From positions 1 through 8,561 of the forward strand of contig CAISTO010000211.1 of NCBI GenBank assembly GCA_903888395.1: a DNA stretch of 8,561 nucleotides. The letters are read 5' to 3'. The notes below the pieces were generated by a model. That model did not search any database. It had not been told where the DNA came from and saw only the letters and a program-made list of their open reading frames with translations. Source of the stretch: an uncultured Bacteroidota bacterium (lineage in GTDB: Bacteria > Bacteroidota > Bacteroidia > UKL13-3). Positions 1-5,362 of the stretch are shown one piece after another. The translations under genes and the position numbers were made by a program. Position 1 is the first letter of the stretch. Each line of letters begins with the position of its first letter.

Positions 1-222
1 AAAAGGTTTAAAAAAGCGATCAAGCGAATAGGAATTGACAATAAAGGATATGTTCTATACAGTTTCAAGCACTTTGCAAATATCAGTCGTTTTAGACAAG
101 GATGGAAAATAGAACAACTCATGGTAGCAAATCGACATGCCAATCTTGCAATGACCCTAGAATACCTGAAAGACATTAACAACGATACCTCAATAGCACA
201 TTTAACAACCCCAGAAATTTAA
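1..222 (+). CDS. Tyrosine recombinase/integrase, C-terminal fragment (5' end outside window)
   Basis: Open from base 1 in frame 1 to TAA at 220-222, giving the last 73 residues of a protein that begins before the window. They match the end of a tyrosine recombinase catalytic domain: YSFKH (residues 20-24) sits where box II (HxxRH) is expected, NRH (44-46) is the usual [GR]H pair, and Tyr55 in LEYLK is the expected nucleophile. Such enzymes cut and rejoin DNA at attachment sites to insert or excise mobile elements. The usual box II Arg is Lys here and the leading His is Tyr. As I recall, the Lys form (YSWKH/YSFKH) is common in Bacteroidota integrases, so this need not mean inactivity. A short gene follows 1 nt later, and a tRNA-derived att-like sequence lies about 640 nt downstream, which fits an integrase at the element's end. 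Confidence 0.85.
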   Translation, partial: KRFKKAIKRIGIDNKGYVLYSFKHFANISRFRQGWKIEQLMVANRHANLAMTLEYLKDINNDTSIAHLTTPEI

Positions 223-223
223 A

Positions 224-709
224 ATGAATATGAAAATAACCACCATAATAAATGAGTTTGAATCGAACTTTGCATCATCATTCATCCATACCGCATTGGT
301 CAAGTATGAAGTGGCGTTTAAGACAAGTGTTATCAGTGACATTCAACACAGTCTCCTTGAGCTGAAAGCAAAAGTAAAGAGGGGAGAATCAAAAGATATT
401 CACGTAGGATGGGAAATGACAATTGAGCACATTGAAATGTTGGAGAAATACCTTAGCATTATCATTAAGACTTATGACGAACATTTTTTCATGAATCCAA
501 GTCACCTAAAGGTTTATTCTGTAAATCAAAAACTGCGTGAGGTAGAAACACCCAACTTGAAAGACTTTACCATTGATGTTTTGAAAAACTTAACTATAAA
601 TACTGAAAAGAAAAAACTCACCCGATCAGAGAGGGTTAAACAAGAGGCGGACTTGTATGTAAAGAAATGGGCACTTGGACAAGTTAAACTAGGCAAAAAG
701 TCAGCATAA
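224..709 (+). CDS. Hypothetical protein (161 aa) in the integrase operon
   Basis: ATG begins 1 nt after the integrase stop codon, so the two genes are almost certainly co-transcribed and probably translationally coupled. A second Met two codons later is an alternative start. I do not recognise the family. The product looks soluble, with no signal peptide or membrane segment. It appears mostly helical (long amphipathic stretches around residues 30-85) and ends in a basic tail rich in Lys/Arg (about 128-161), which could contact nucleic acid. Position next to the integrase at the element's end suggests a role in the mobile element, for example as an accessory to recombination, but nothing in the sequence proves this. 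Confidence 0.7.
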   Translation: MNMKITTIINEFESNFASSFIHTALVKYEVAFKTSVISDIQHSLLELKAKVKRGESKDIHVGWEMTIEHIEMLEKYLSIIIKTYDEHFFMNPSHLKVYSVNQKLREVETPNLKDFTIDVLKNLTINTEKKKLTRSERVKQEADLYVKKWALGQVKLGKKSA

Positions 710-730
710 ATGGAGAATTACTGTTAAAAA

Positions 731-750
731 AACAGTGCTAAAACAGTGCT
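731..750. repeat. Tandem AACAGTGCTA repeat
   Basis: Two adjacent copies of AACAGTGCTA-like sequence (731-740 and 742-751, sharing AACAGTGCTA with one extra A between). The preceding CTGTT (721-725) can pair with AACAG (731-735). The repeats lie between the last element gene and the candidate att site, where recombinase arm-type or accessory sites are sometimes found. The function is inference only. Confidence 0.4.
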
Positions 751-824
751 AAGTTGTCCAATCGCCCCCCATTTTTGAGTGTTTTAGCAAAAACAGGCAA
801 AATGTTAAGTGGCTGATATACAAT

Positions 825-856
825 AAAAAAGCCCCAAATTACTGGGGCTTTATTTT
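825..856 (+). terminator. Rho-independent terminator after the integrase operon
   Basis: Perfect 8-bp stem AAAGCCCC (828-835) / GGGGCTTT (844-851) with an 8-nt loop, an A-run before it and TTTATTTT after it. It can act in both directions. It lies about 115 nt after the end of the 161-aa gene and just before the tRNA-like fragment. Confidence 0.75.
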
Positions 857-860
857 AGTG

Positions 861-886
861 CGGAGAGTTAGGGATTTGTATCCCCC
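861..886 (-). other. tRNA 3'-end relic, candidate attachment (att) site of the integrated element
   Basis: Read on the minus strand this gives ATCCCTAACTCTCCG: the 3' half of a T-arm, a complete 7-nt acceptor 3' strand (ACTCTCC) and a G discriminator, as in tRNA-Ser. The T-loop side is altered: it reads GGGGATACAAATCCC, where a normal tRNA has GGGTTCGAATCCC. No tRNA body follows further along. This is what remains when a tyrosine recombinase integrates in a tRNA 3' end, and the integrase fragment lies close by. It probably marks the boundary between the element (left) and other sequence (right). Confidence 0.55.
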
Positions 887-1089
887 TCCTACCATACTAA
901 TATTCAAATAATTAAGAAGTTGTTTTTTGTCGGATACCCGAATTTACCCCCTCTTAAATCAATTCATTTTAACGTAAAACTTATGACGAAAGTAAAAGGT
1001 TTTTTTTGTAAATGCAAATAAAAACAATACTATTTTTTGTACTAGTTAGGCTTGAATACAGTGAAAAATTATTGCAAAATTGAGTGCAA

Positions 1090-1293
1090 TTATATTAAAA
1101 GTAATGGTTGAACATGTTCCTTTTTTAAACCAGTGTAAACACAAAACTCTTCTACTGTAACAAACTGGTGTACATCTTTATCAAACTTACTTTTAACTTT
1201 TTGGAGTAAGAGCCTACTATACCTTTCGCTCTTTCCTGTAATACGCTGCACATCCTTGGGATAAATACAAAGCCTCACCGTTTCTGTTTTCAT
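1090..1293 (-). CDS. Small HTH-like DNA-binding protein candidate (67 aa)
   Basis: The sequence resembles a small Bacteroidota protein type carrying YPKDV.RITGKSERYSRLLL near the N-terminus (residues 11-30) and HQFVTVEEF..YTGL (42-55) near the C-terminus. The first block reads like a helix-turn-helix: the phrase ITGKSERYSRLLL is typical of the turn and recognition helix of excisionase/MerR-like folds. There is no signal peptide or membrane segment. It lies just outside the candidate att site and is divergent from the thermonuclease gene. A TACATTTG promoter-like element sits about 45 nt upstream of its ATG. Regulatory function is inference; I know no characterised member. Confidence 0.65.
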   Translation of the reverse strand: MKTETVRLCIYPKDVQRITGKSERYSRLLLQKVKSKFDKDVHQFVTVEEFCVYTGLKKEHVQPLLLI

Positions 1294-1336
1294 ACATTAT
1301 CTATACTTCATGGATTGATTTAACATGCTTGTACTA

Positions 1337-1344
1337 CAAATGTA
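1337..1344 (-). promoter_or_regulatory. Candidate Bacteroidota -7 promoter element for the 67-aa gene
   Basis: On the minus strand this reads TACATTTG, an exact match to the TAnnTTTG consensus of Bacteroidota housekeeping promoters. Transcription would start near 1330, leaving a leader of about 35-40 nt before the ATG at 1293. No good TTG -33 element is visible. Confidence 0.35.
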
Positions 1345-1442
1345 AACAATCTCATTTATTAAAATATTAAGCATTATCGGCATAAAGTGGATAAGTGTGT
1401 TTGTATCGGAAGTAGGCTGATTTAAAGTTAGGTAAGTGCATT

Positions 1443-1450
1443 TAGCTTTG
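1443..1450 (+). promoter_or_regulatory. Candidate Bacteroidota -7 promoter element for the thermonuclease gene
   Basis: TAGCTTTG matches TAnnTTTG exactly. It lies only 8 nt before the preferred ATG at 1459, so the transcript would be leaderless or nearly so. No convincing -33 TTG is present, so this may be chance. Confidence 0.3.
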
Positions 1451-1458
1451 TGGTTGAA

Positions 1459-1893
1459 ATGAAAAAATACTTATTTATACTATTGTTCATAACGGGATGT
1501 TATGGGCTTAAATCGCAAGAAGTACCACTGATTAGAGTAATTGATGGTGACACTTATGAAGTGCTGTTAAATGGAAAGAAAAAGCACATTCGGTTAATGA
1601 ATGTGGATGCACCAGAGTTAAAGCAAGCTTTTGGTGCAGCGATAAAAGATAGTTTGATCAATTTGTTAAAAGCAAAAACAGTAAAAATTGAAATATTCAA
1701 ACTGGATATTTATGGAAGAATGTTGGCCAAAGTAAGTTACCAGGGCAAAGCTCTTGATAGTTTATTAGTAGCAAAAGGATGGGCTTGGTGTTACGAAAAA
1801 TACAATACTAATAATTTACTGGCAATGCAACAAATAGTGGCTATACAGCAAAGAAAAGGTTTATGGAATTGCCCAAAGCCGGTGCCTCCATGA
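1459..1893 (+). CDS. Secreted thermonuclease-family (SNase-like) nuclease, lipoprotein
   Basis: Staphylococcal-nuclease-type enzymes cleave DNA and RNA phosphodiester bonds with Ca2+. In the 144-aa product VIDGDT (residues 27-32) supplies the metal-binding Asp29. IRLMNVDAPE (44-53) has the catalytic Arg45 and Glu53 at the canonical spacing of eight plus Asp50. DIYGR (83-87) supplies the second catalytic Arg, and KGWAWCY (106-112) matches the usual late helix/strand. The N-terminus is a lipoprotein-type signal with lipobox ITGC (Cys14), so it is probably anchored in the envelope. I chose the ATG at 1459. The in-frame GTG at 1450 would add three residues before the signal and overlaps a promoter-like motif. 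Length and key residues are complete, so the enzyme should be active. Role (nutrient scavenging, biofilm DNA or defence) is unknown. Confidence 0.9.
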   Translation: MKKYLFILLFITGCYGLKSQEVPLIRVIDGDTYEVLLNGKKKHIRLMNVDAPELKQAFGAAIKDSLINLLKAKTVKIEIFKLDIYGRMLAKVSYQGKALDSLLVAKGWAWCYEKYNTNNLLAMQQIVAIQQRKGLWNCPKPVPP

Positions 1894-1921
1894 ATTTATA
1901 GAAAAATGAATTTGAGAAATA

Positions 1922-1945
1922 AAAGGCTTTATGACGTGTGCCTTT
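1922..1945 (+). other. Short stem-loop between thermonuclease and the 251-aa gene
   Basis: AAAGGC (1922-1927) pairs with GCCTTT (1940-1945) across a 12-nt loop, followed by only AAA. It is either a weak terminator for the thermonuclease gene or a leader hairpin of the following gene. Confidence 0.35.
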
Positions 1946-1984
1946 AAACATCGTTTTATCAAAACAATTTAATTAACAAACAAA

Positions 1985-2740
1985 ATGGCAAGACAATCAG
2001 GAATTGTAAAGCTAGAAGGAACTATTGGAAATATTTCCTTTTACAAAAGTCAAGATGGCTTTTTAGCTAGAGAAAAAGGAGGTGTGGATGGTGCGCGAAT
2101 TGCGAATGATCCAGCATTTCAAAGAACCCGAGAAAACGGGAGTGAATTTGGGAGTGCAGGCGCTGCTGGCAAGTTATTGCGAACAGCATTGCGTGCATTG
2201 ATTTTAAGTGCTGCCGACAACAGAATGGTGGGCAGGTTAACGCGTGAAATGGTAAAAGTAATTCAAGCGGATTTGGTAAGTACCAGAGGACAACGAAATG
2301 TAATTGACGGAGAAGCCGAGCTTTTGCAAGGTTTTGAGTTTAATGTTTCGGGAAAATTAAGTACTACTTTATTTGCACCTTACACTGCTACAATTAACCG
2401 TGTAACTGGCGATTTGGATTTAAACATTCCATCGTTTATTGCTGCAAACATGATAGGAGCACCATCGGGAGCTACACATTTTAAAATTAACACAGCTGGA
2501 GCTGAAGTTGATTTTACAAACGGCACTTATGTGGTGGACACTCAATCGAGTGCGGAATTACCGTTAAATGGCGTTGCTACAGCAGTTATTAATTTGGTAA
2601 ATGCTGTAACAGCAAACAGTACCCATCCATTGTTTTTGGCTGTTGGCATTGAATTTTATCAAGAAGTAAATGGAGTTAAGTATTCATTGAGAAATGGGTC
2701 ATACAATTCATTGGCCTTGGTAAAAGTGGATGGTAACTAA
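1985..2740 (+). CDS. Conserved hypothetical protein of Bacteroidota, MARQSGI family (251 aa)
   Basis: I recognise this as a recurrent uncharacterised Bacteroidota family. Its signature is an N-terminus of the form MARQSGI...GTIGNISFYKS.DG (residues 1-25), then REKGGVDG.RI..DPAFQRTREN (29-50), a Gly/Ala-rich helix and a variable beta-rich second half. There is no signal peptide and no membrane segment. The conserved N-terminal half is charged and looks like an oligomer interface. The remainder has alternating hydrophobic/polar strands (about 117-251), as in particle or tube subunits. A strong hairpin terminator follows 8 nt after the stop, typical of a gene made in large excess over those downstream. 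The following genes encode a DUF5675 protein and two membrane peptides, so a phage- or particle-like structural role is plausible but unproven. The ATG at 1985 follows an A-rich leader without Shine-Dalgarno, normal for the phylum. Confidence 0.8.
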   Translation: MARQSGIVKLEGTIGNISFYKSQDGFLAREKGGVDGARIANDPAFQRTRENGSEFGSAGAAGKLLRTALRALILSAADNRMVGRLTREMVKVIQADLVSTRGQRNVIDGEAELLQGFEFNVSGKLSTTLFAPYTATINRVTGDLDLNIPSFIAANMIGAPSGATHFKINTAGAEVDFTNGTYVVDTQSSAELPLNGVATAVINLVNAVTANSTHPLFLAVGIEFYQEVNGVKYSLRNGSYNSLALVKVDGN

Positions 2741-2748
2741 TTTTTCAC

Positions 2749-2782
2749 AAAAGTTTCCCAAGCGCAAGCCTGGGAAACTTTT
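2749..2782 (+). terminator. Strong intercistronic hairpin terminator
   Basis: Perfect 12-bp stem AAAAGTTTCCCA (2749-2760) / TGGGAAACTTTT (2771-2782) with a 10-nt loop, ending in TTTT. It sits between the 251-aa gene and the DUF5675 gene, only about 12 nt before the next start. It should stop or strongly reduce read-through, so the downstream genes would get low expression unless they have their own promoter. Confidence 0.85.
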
Positions 2783-2793
2783 AAACAAAATTG

Positions 2794-3195
2794 ATGATGG
2801 AATTAGTTTTAAAAAGAACGTATTTTCCAAATGGGACCAATGGTGAAATATTTAGGAATGATCAAGTGGTTTGCGAAAGCATTGAATTGCCATGGCATGA
2901 AAACAAAAAAGAAATTTCATGTATTCCTGAAGGAAGATATGAAATTGAAGCAAGGTATAACCCAAAACATGGAGCACATTTTTGCTTGAAAGAAGTGCCC
3001 AAAAGAAGCTTAATTTTAATTCACCTTGCCAATAATGCCATGAAGGAATTGAAAGGTTGCATAGCACCAGTTAGTATCTTAACAGGTCAAGGAATTGGAA
3101 AAAATTCGAGGTTGGCCATGAATAAATTGAGACTATTAGTTTATGAAGGATTTTCGAAAAAAGAACAAGTATTTATCACAATAAAAAAAGCTTAA
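2794..3195 (+). CDS. DUF5675 family protein
   Basis: The sequence shows the layout I associate with DUF5675: LKRTYFPNGTNGEIF at the start, E..ELPWHENKKEISCIPEGRYEIE in the first third, then F.LKEVP.RSLILIHLANN and LKGCIAP. The family occurs in bacteria and phages and its biochemical activity is not established. The His (residue 76 counted from the second ATG) and the GCI Cys (88) resemble the H...GC catalytic signature of L,D-transpeptidases (YkuD fold), suggesting a cell-wall-directed role, though the spacing is shorter. There is no signal peptide, which fits release through a holin-like partner; the next gene encodes such a candidate 4 nt later. Start: two adjacent ATGs at 2794 and 2797; a TTG at 2791 precedes them. 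The second ATG gives MELVLKRTY, the form I recall for homologues. Confidence 0.8.
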   Translation: MMELVLKRTYFPNGTNGEIFRNDQVVCESIELPWHENKKEISCIPEGRYEIEARYNPKHGAHFCLKEVPKRSLILIHLANNAMKELKGCIAPVSILTGQGIGKNSRLAMNKLRLLVYEGFSKKEQVFITIKKA

Positions 3196-3199
3196 GAAA

Positions 3200-3493
3200 A
3201 TGGAAATAGTTAAAAGAGTAAAATCGAAAACACCTCAATTTTTTAAAAGAGTAAGAAATTTAGGTTTGATATTGGCAGCAGTGAGCGGAGCCATATTAGC
3301 AGCTCCTGTGGTATTGCCAAGCGCCTTGATAGCAGCCGCAGGATATGTGGCTTTGGCAGGAGGCGTAATGTCGGCAGTGAGTCAAACTGCAGTAGTTAAT
3401 GAGCCAGACACAGCAAATGATGATTGGCCAGTGAATAATTTTATAAAAAATAAAGATGATACACCATATTCAGGATTCAAACACCAGGACTAA
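3200..3493 (+). CDS. Small holin-like membrane protein (97 aa)
   Basis: ATG lies 4 nt after the DUF5675 stop, so the two are co-transcribed. The N-terminus is strongly basic (Lys/Arg at residues 5, 6, 8, 10, 16, 17, 19). It is followed by about 43 hydrophobic, Ala/Gly/Val-rich residues (21-66) with a Pro break near 36-40, consistent with a two-helix membrane hairpin. The C-terminal tail (67-97) is hydrophilic and acidic. Small size, helical hairpin and position beside a putative cell-wall-active protein resemble phage holins. That is inference from layout; I cannot name a family. The last 38 nt overlap the longest form of the next reading frame. Confidence 0.7.
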   Translation: MEIVKRVKSKTPQFFKRVRNLGLILAAVSGAILAAPVVLPSALIAAAGYVALAGGVMSAVSQTAVVNEPDTANDDWPVNNFIKNKDDTPYSGFKHQD

Positions 3494-3641
3494 TACTTTT
3501 GTAGGAACTGTGTTGACAATTTTTGTAAATATTCAGCTTGAAGATTTGATTCAAACAATTATTTTAGCGGCTGTTGGAGCAATAGTTAGTTTTTTAGTTT
3601 CTATTGCACTTAAGGTGTTTAAAAATAAATTCTTTCATTAG
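3456..3641 (+). CDS. Single-pass membrane peptide (42-61 aa), start uncertain
   Basis: The longest frame starts at ATG 3456 inside the preceding gene, giving 61 aa with an unlikely hydrophilic lead (IHHIQDSNTRTNT). A start at TTG 3513 is more attractive. It follows AGGA (3503-3506) at 6-nt spacing, does not overlap the previous gene, and gives a 42-aa peptide with FVNIQLEDLIQTIILAAVG at the start of one transmembrane helix and a basic tail (KVFKNKF). GTG at 3510 is a third option. As I recall, short peptides with ELEDLIQ before a single transmembrane helix recur in Bacteroidota. Here it closes the cassette and is followed 29 nt later by a terminator. The function is unknown; it could be a second holin- or antiholin-like component. 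Confidence 0.55.
   Translation: MIHHIQDSNTRTNTFVGTVLTIFVNIQLEDLIQTIILAAVGAIVSFLVSIALKVFKNKFFH
3494..3501 (+). promoter_or_regulatory. Possible -7 promoter element before the small membrane peptide
   Basis: TACTTTTG matches TAnnTTTG and lies just before the preferred TTG start at 3513. A single consensus match without a clear -33 box; weak. Confidence 0.2.
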
Positions 3642-3668
3642 TTGTGGTGACCCGATGAGAGATAGAAT

Positions 3669-3694
3669 GGAGCCCCAAATTCGGGGCTTTTTCT
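3669..3694 (+). terminator. Terminator closing the 251-aa/DUF5675 cassette
   Basis: Stem AGCCCC (3671-3676) / GGGGCT (3683-3688), 6-nt loop, extended outward by a G-T pair, followed by a T-rich tail. Its right half, GGGGCTTTTTCTATTTA (3683-3699), recurs exactly at 4343-4359. Confidence 0.8.
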
Positions 3695-3749
3695 ATTTAT
3701 AATGATTGGTAAATTTAAAACCATTAGTCATACTCATTTATTTTTTCTT

Positions 3750-3778
3750 CTTACTTTTTTCATTGCTAAAAAAGTAAG
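3750..3778. repeat. Perfect 11-bp hairpin of CTTACTTTTTT type
   Basis: CTTACTTTTTT (3750-3760) and AAAAAAGTAAG (3768-3778) form a perfect inverted repeat around the 7-nt loop CATTGCT. From memory, inverted AAAAAAGTAAG pairs are frequent between genes in Bacteroidota, so this is probably a dispersed intergenic repeat. It may help termination on the minus strand. Confidence 0.5.
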
Positions 3779-3976
3779 CAAAAATTTAGAGAAATATTAA
3801 GACAAACTATGGTAAATTAAAGTAAAAAAATTTGTTCAAAATTATAAGTAAATAATAGAAGTAAAATAAAAGAAAGAATACAATAATTAATATCATAAAT
3901 AATTGATAATTAATTAGTTGTAAAATTATTTGCCTAAAAACCAGTTAACTAAATTCGAATTTATTTTTTGTCTTGC
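3779..3976. other. AT-rich intergenic stretch with no recognisable gene
   Basis: Very A/T-rich, stops in all frames, no ORF of note. It probably contains the promoter of the 71-aa gene. The nearest candidate -7 box is TATTTTTTG (3962-3970), one base longer than consensus. Confidence 0.5.
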
Positions 3977-3997
3977 AATGCCGTATCTCAAGGCATT
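3977..3997 (+). promoter_or_regulatory. Leader stem-loop upstream of the 71-aa gene
   Basis: AATGCC (3977-3982) pairs perfectly with GGCATT (3992-3997) around a 9-nt loop, ending 27 nt before the ATG. It is the only GC-containing structure in an AT-rich leader. It may be an operator (inverted repeat for a dimeric regulator, possibly the gene's own product) or an RNA hairpin in the leader. Confidence 0.35.
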
Positions 3998-4024
3998 ATA
4001 TTGGCCAAATAAAAAATTGAAATT

Positions 4025-4240
4025 ATGAATAAAAAGGAAAAAATCATTGAAAAACTAAAAGAGTTAGCCAAACCAATTTGTACTTATTGTTTAGCTATTG
4101 AATTGGGGTATAACGAGCAACCTGATATAAATTCAACTCTTTTGATGTTAGAAAAAAATAAAGAAATTACAAGAGTAAAAAGTTCTATGAAGTGTTGTAA
4201 ATGCAATAAAAGTTTAATTTTAAATTCTAATAAAAAATAA
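4025..4240 (+). CDS. Small winged-helix-like protein with cysteine pairs (71 aa)
   Basis: The pattern EKIIEKLKELAKPICTYCLAIELG (residues 5-28) then DINSTLLMLEKNKEITRVKS (34-53) reads like a winged helix-turn-helix: helix 1, a helix-turn-helix, then a short two-stranded wing with the typical L..LEKNKEI.R phrase. A cysteine cluster follows, CCKC at 57-60, with another pair CTYC at 19-22. Four cysteines in two CxxC pairs could bind a zinc ion or sense metal/redox state. No signal peptide or membrane segment. It stands alone between two spacers, with an inverted repeat in its leader that could be its own operator. The family is not recognised; regulation of DNA is inference. Confidence 0.65.
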   Translation: MNKKEKIIEKLKELAKPICTYCLAIELGYNEQPDINSTLLMLEKNKEITRVKSSMKCCKCNKSLILNSNKK

Positions 4241-4330
4241 AAAGTAATCTGTTTTTTTTATTCTGTGTAATATCAATCAAGGAAATAAAAAAGTCATGTA
4301 ATAGAATGTGAAAAAAATTTGCAACGAAGA

Positions 4331-4358
4331 AAGAGCCCCTGGGGGGCTTTTTCTATTT
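4331..4358. terminator. Bidirectional terminator between convergent genes
   Basis: AGCCCC (4334-4339) pairs with GGGGCT (4343-4348) over a 3-nt loop, followed by TTTTTCT on the plus strand. On the minus strand the hairpin lies just after the TAG (4355-4353) of the convergent gene. It serves both the 71-aa gene and the minus-strand gene. Confidence 0.75.
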
Positions 4359-4772
4359 AAGGACCTTGTACATAATCACTTTTTTGGCTTCTTTGATCAG
4401 TTGGATTTGTTTCAAGGTTTGCGCTAAATGTTGGTCAAAAGTATTGAGTAAAACAATGGCATTTTGGAATTCATTTGGCTTTAAATTGGCTTTTTCGCCT
4501 GCTTCTGTAATGATGTTGATTACATCTTGAATACGAATAAAAGAAATGACAGAACCAGTTAAAAAAGGCCTGAAAAATTGGCCTTGCCATAATCCATACG
4601 CAAGCCAATAATAAAAATCGGCTTCTTGTTCTGTTTTTGCAACAATTACAAAACAATTTGGACATGGAGCTTTGAGAGGTTTTCCGGCATTAGCACCTTT
4701 TGATAAAATGAATAAATGCGGAGTTGCGTAATTGTTGCCAATCTTGTGGCATTTGATGTTTGGTTTAAGCAT
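4353..4772 (-). CDS. DUF6943-like conserved hypothetical protein (139 aa)
   Basis: The order of conserved phrases matches what I recall of DUF6943, an uncharacterised Bacteroidota family: LSKGANAGKPLKAPCPNCFV (residues 23-42), a Glu-rich helix, YYWLAYGLWQGQFFRPFLTGSVISFIRI.DV (54-84), then a helical C-terminal half (85-139). There is no signal peptide or membrane helix, so it is probably cytoplasmic. CPNC at 37-40 plus Cys8 and His9 could bind a metal, but only one CxxC pair is present. Members tend to sit in accessory or mobile regions, which fits the gene-poor surroundings here. It is convergent with the 71-aa gene and shares its terminator. The ATG at 4772 has no visible Shine-Dalgarno. 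No biochemical role is known to me; the family assignment is moderate. Confidence 0.75.
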   Translation of the reverse strand: MLKPNIKCHKIGNNYATPHLFILSKGANAGKPLKAPCPNCFVIVAKTEQEADFYYWLAYGLWQGQFFRPFLTGSVISFIRIQDVINIITEAGEKANLKPNEFQNAIVLLNTFDQHLAQTLKQIQLIKEAKKVIMYKVLK

Positions 4773-4920
4773 AATCTGGGTTAAAAAATTTATGCTTCGC
4801 TTCGCGCCTTATATTTTTAAAAGAGAAAGAAAAAAAACCAGAAAAAAAAAGAAAAAGAAAGCCGATTCTTAGGGTGGCGGTGGTAAAAACCAAAAGGAAG
4901 CGGAATAAATGAAAGCCTTT

Positions 4921-4947
4921 GCGGTGGGCTGTGTTTATGCCGAACAC
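4921..4947 (+). repeat. GCGGTGGG module 1 with hairpin
   Basis: GCGGTGGG (4921-4928) followed by hairpin GTGTT (4931-4935) / AACAC (4943-4947), 7-nt loop. GTGGGCTGTG (4924-4933) recurs at 4968-4977, where it is followed by a second small hairpin GGCT (4971-4974) / AGCC (4980-4983). Confidence 0.45.
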
Positions 4948-5038
4948 TTTTGGATTTTAATCGTGGAGTGGGCTGTGCGAGCCGCCCTATTTTTGCTGCC
5001 TTTTTTATTTTTTTGTCAACGAAATGCTGGTTAGGAAG

Positions 5039-5062
5039 CGTATTTTTAGGATGCTAAAAACG
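5039..5062. repeat. Compact hairpin TTTTTAG-GATG-CTAAAAA
   Basis: TTTTTAG (5043-5049) pairs with CTAAAAA (5054-5060) over the 4-nt loop GATG. A TA bulge is followed by two further C-G/G-C pairs (5039-5040 / 5061-5062). Confidence 0.5.
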
Positions 5063-5146
5063 ATAATGAATTACAATCTGAACGGAAGTCAAATGGATGA
5101 TAATATTTTGGATAAATTCAATTGGTAATCGAAGGAGGATGCTAAC

Positions 5147-5191
5147 CGTGCGGTGGGTAAAAAGCAAGGGTGACTACTGCATGAACTGCAG
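5147..5191 (+). repeat. GCGGTGGG module 2 with hairpin
   Basis: CGTGCGGTGGG (5147-5157), identical to the copy at 5601-5611, followed after 19 nt by hairpin CTGCA (5177-5181) / TGCAG (5187-5191) with a 5-nt loop. Confidence 0.5.
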
Positions 5192-5214
5192 CATTTTTAG
5201 GGAAACTGAATAGA

Positions 5215-5304
5215 GCAATTAATCGGCTATTGGAATGCTGCAAGGTTGCAAAGTTTGCAATCATTGCAGTTTTGCAAATTAGAAAAGATGATAGCCGAAA
5301 TTGC
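5215..5304 (+). ncRNA. Candidate structured RNA domain: 14-bp long-range stem with nested hairpin
   Basis: GCAATT (5215-5220) plus TCGGCTAT (5223-5230) pair perfectly with ATAGCCGA (5291-5298) plus AATTGC (5299-5304), leaving a 2-nt AA bulge. Inside, CTGCAA (5238-5243) pairs with TTGCAG (5264-5269) and encloses TTGCAAA/TTTGCAA. Five TGCA cores are spaced 8-9 nt apart (5239-5276). The strand and RNA nature are inferred; the pairing is seen directly. Confidence 0.4.
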
Positions 5305-5362
5305 ATAATGAAAGTTTTGGGTTGGGATGCAGCAGGGCAAAAGTGGGCACTGTTGCTGTGCG

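Noticed and set aside
1450..1458. GTG start of the thermonuclease
   Set aside because: Adds only three residues before the signal peptide, and the GTG overlaps a promoter-like TAGCTTTG; the ATG at 1459 gives a typical MKKYLF signal start.
2852..3067. Minus-strand 71-aa frame opposite DUF5675
   Set aside because: Antisense shadow of a recognised gene.
4471..4665. Second minus-strand frame inside the DUF6943-like gene
   Set aside because: Out-of-frame shadow with low-complexity translation.
4765..4947. Minus-strand 60-aa frame rich in Phe
   Set aside because: Phe-rich stretch arises from the plus-strand polypurine tract at 4819-4861; overlaps the start of the DUF6943-like gene.
5239..5276. 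TGCA ladder as a CRISPR or tandem repeat array
   Set aside because: Repeat core is only 4-5 nt with 8-9-nt period; far too short for CRISPR, and part of a hairpin.
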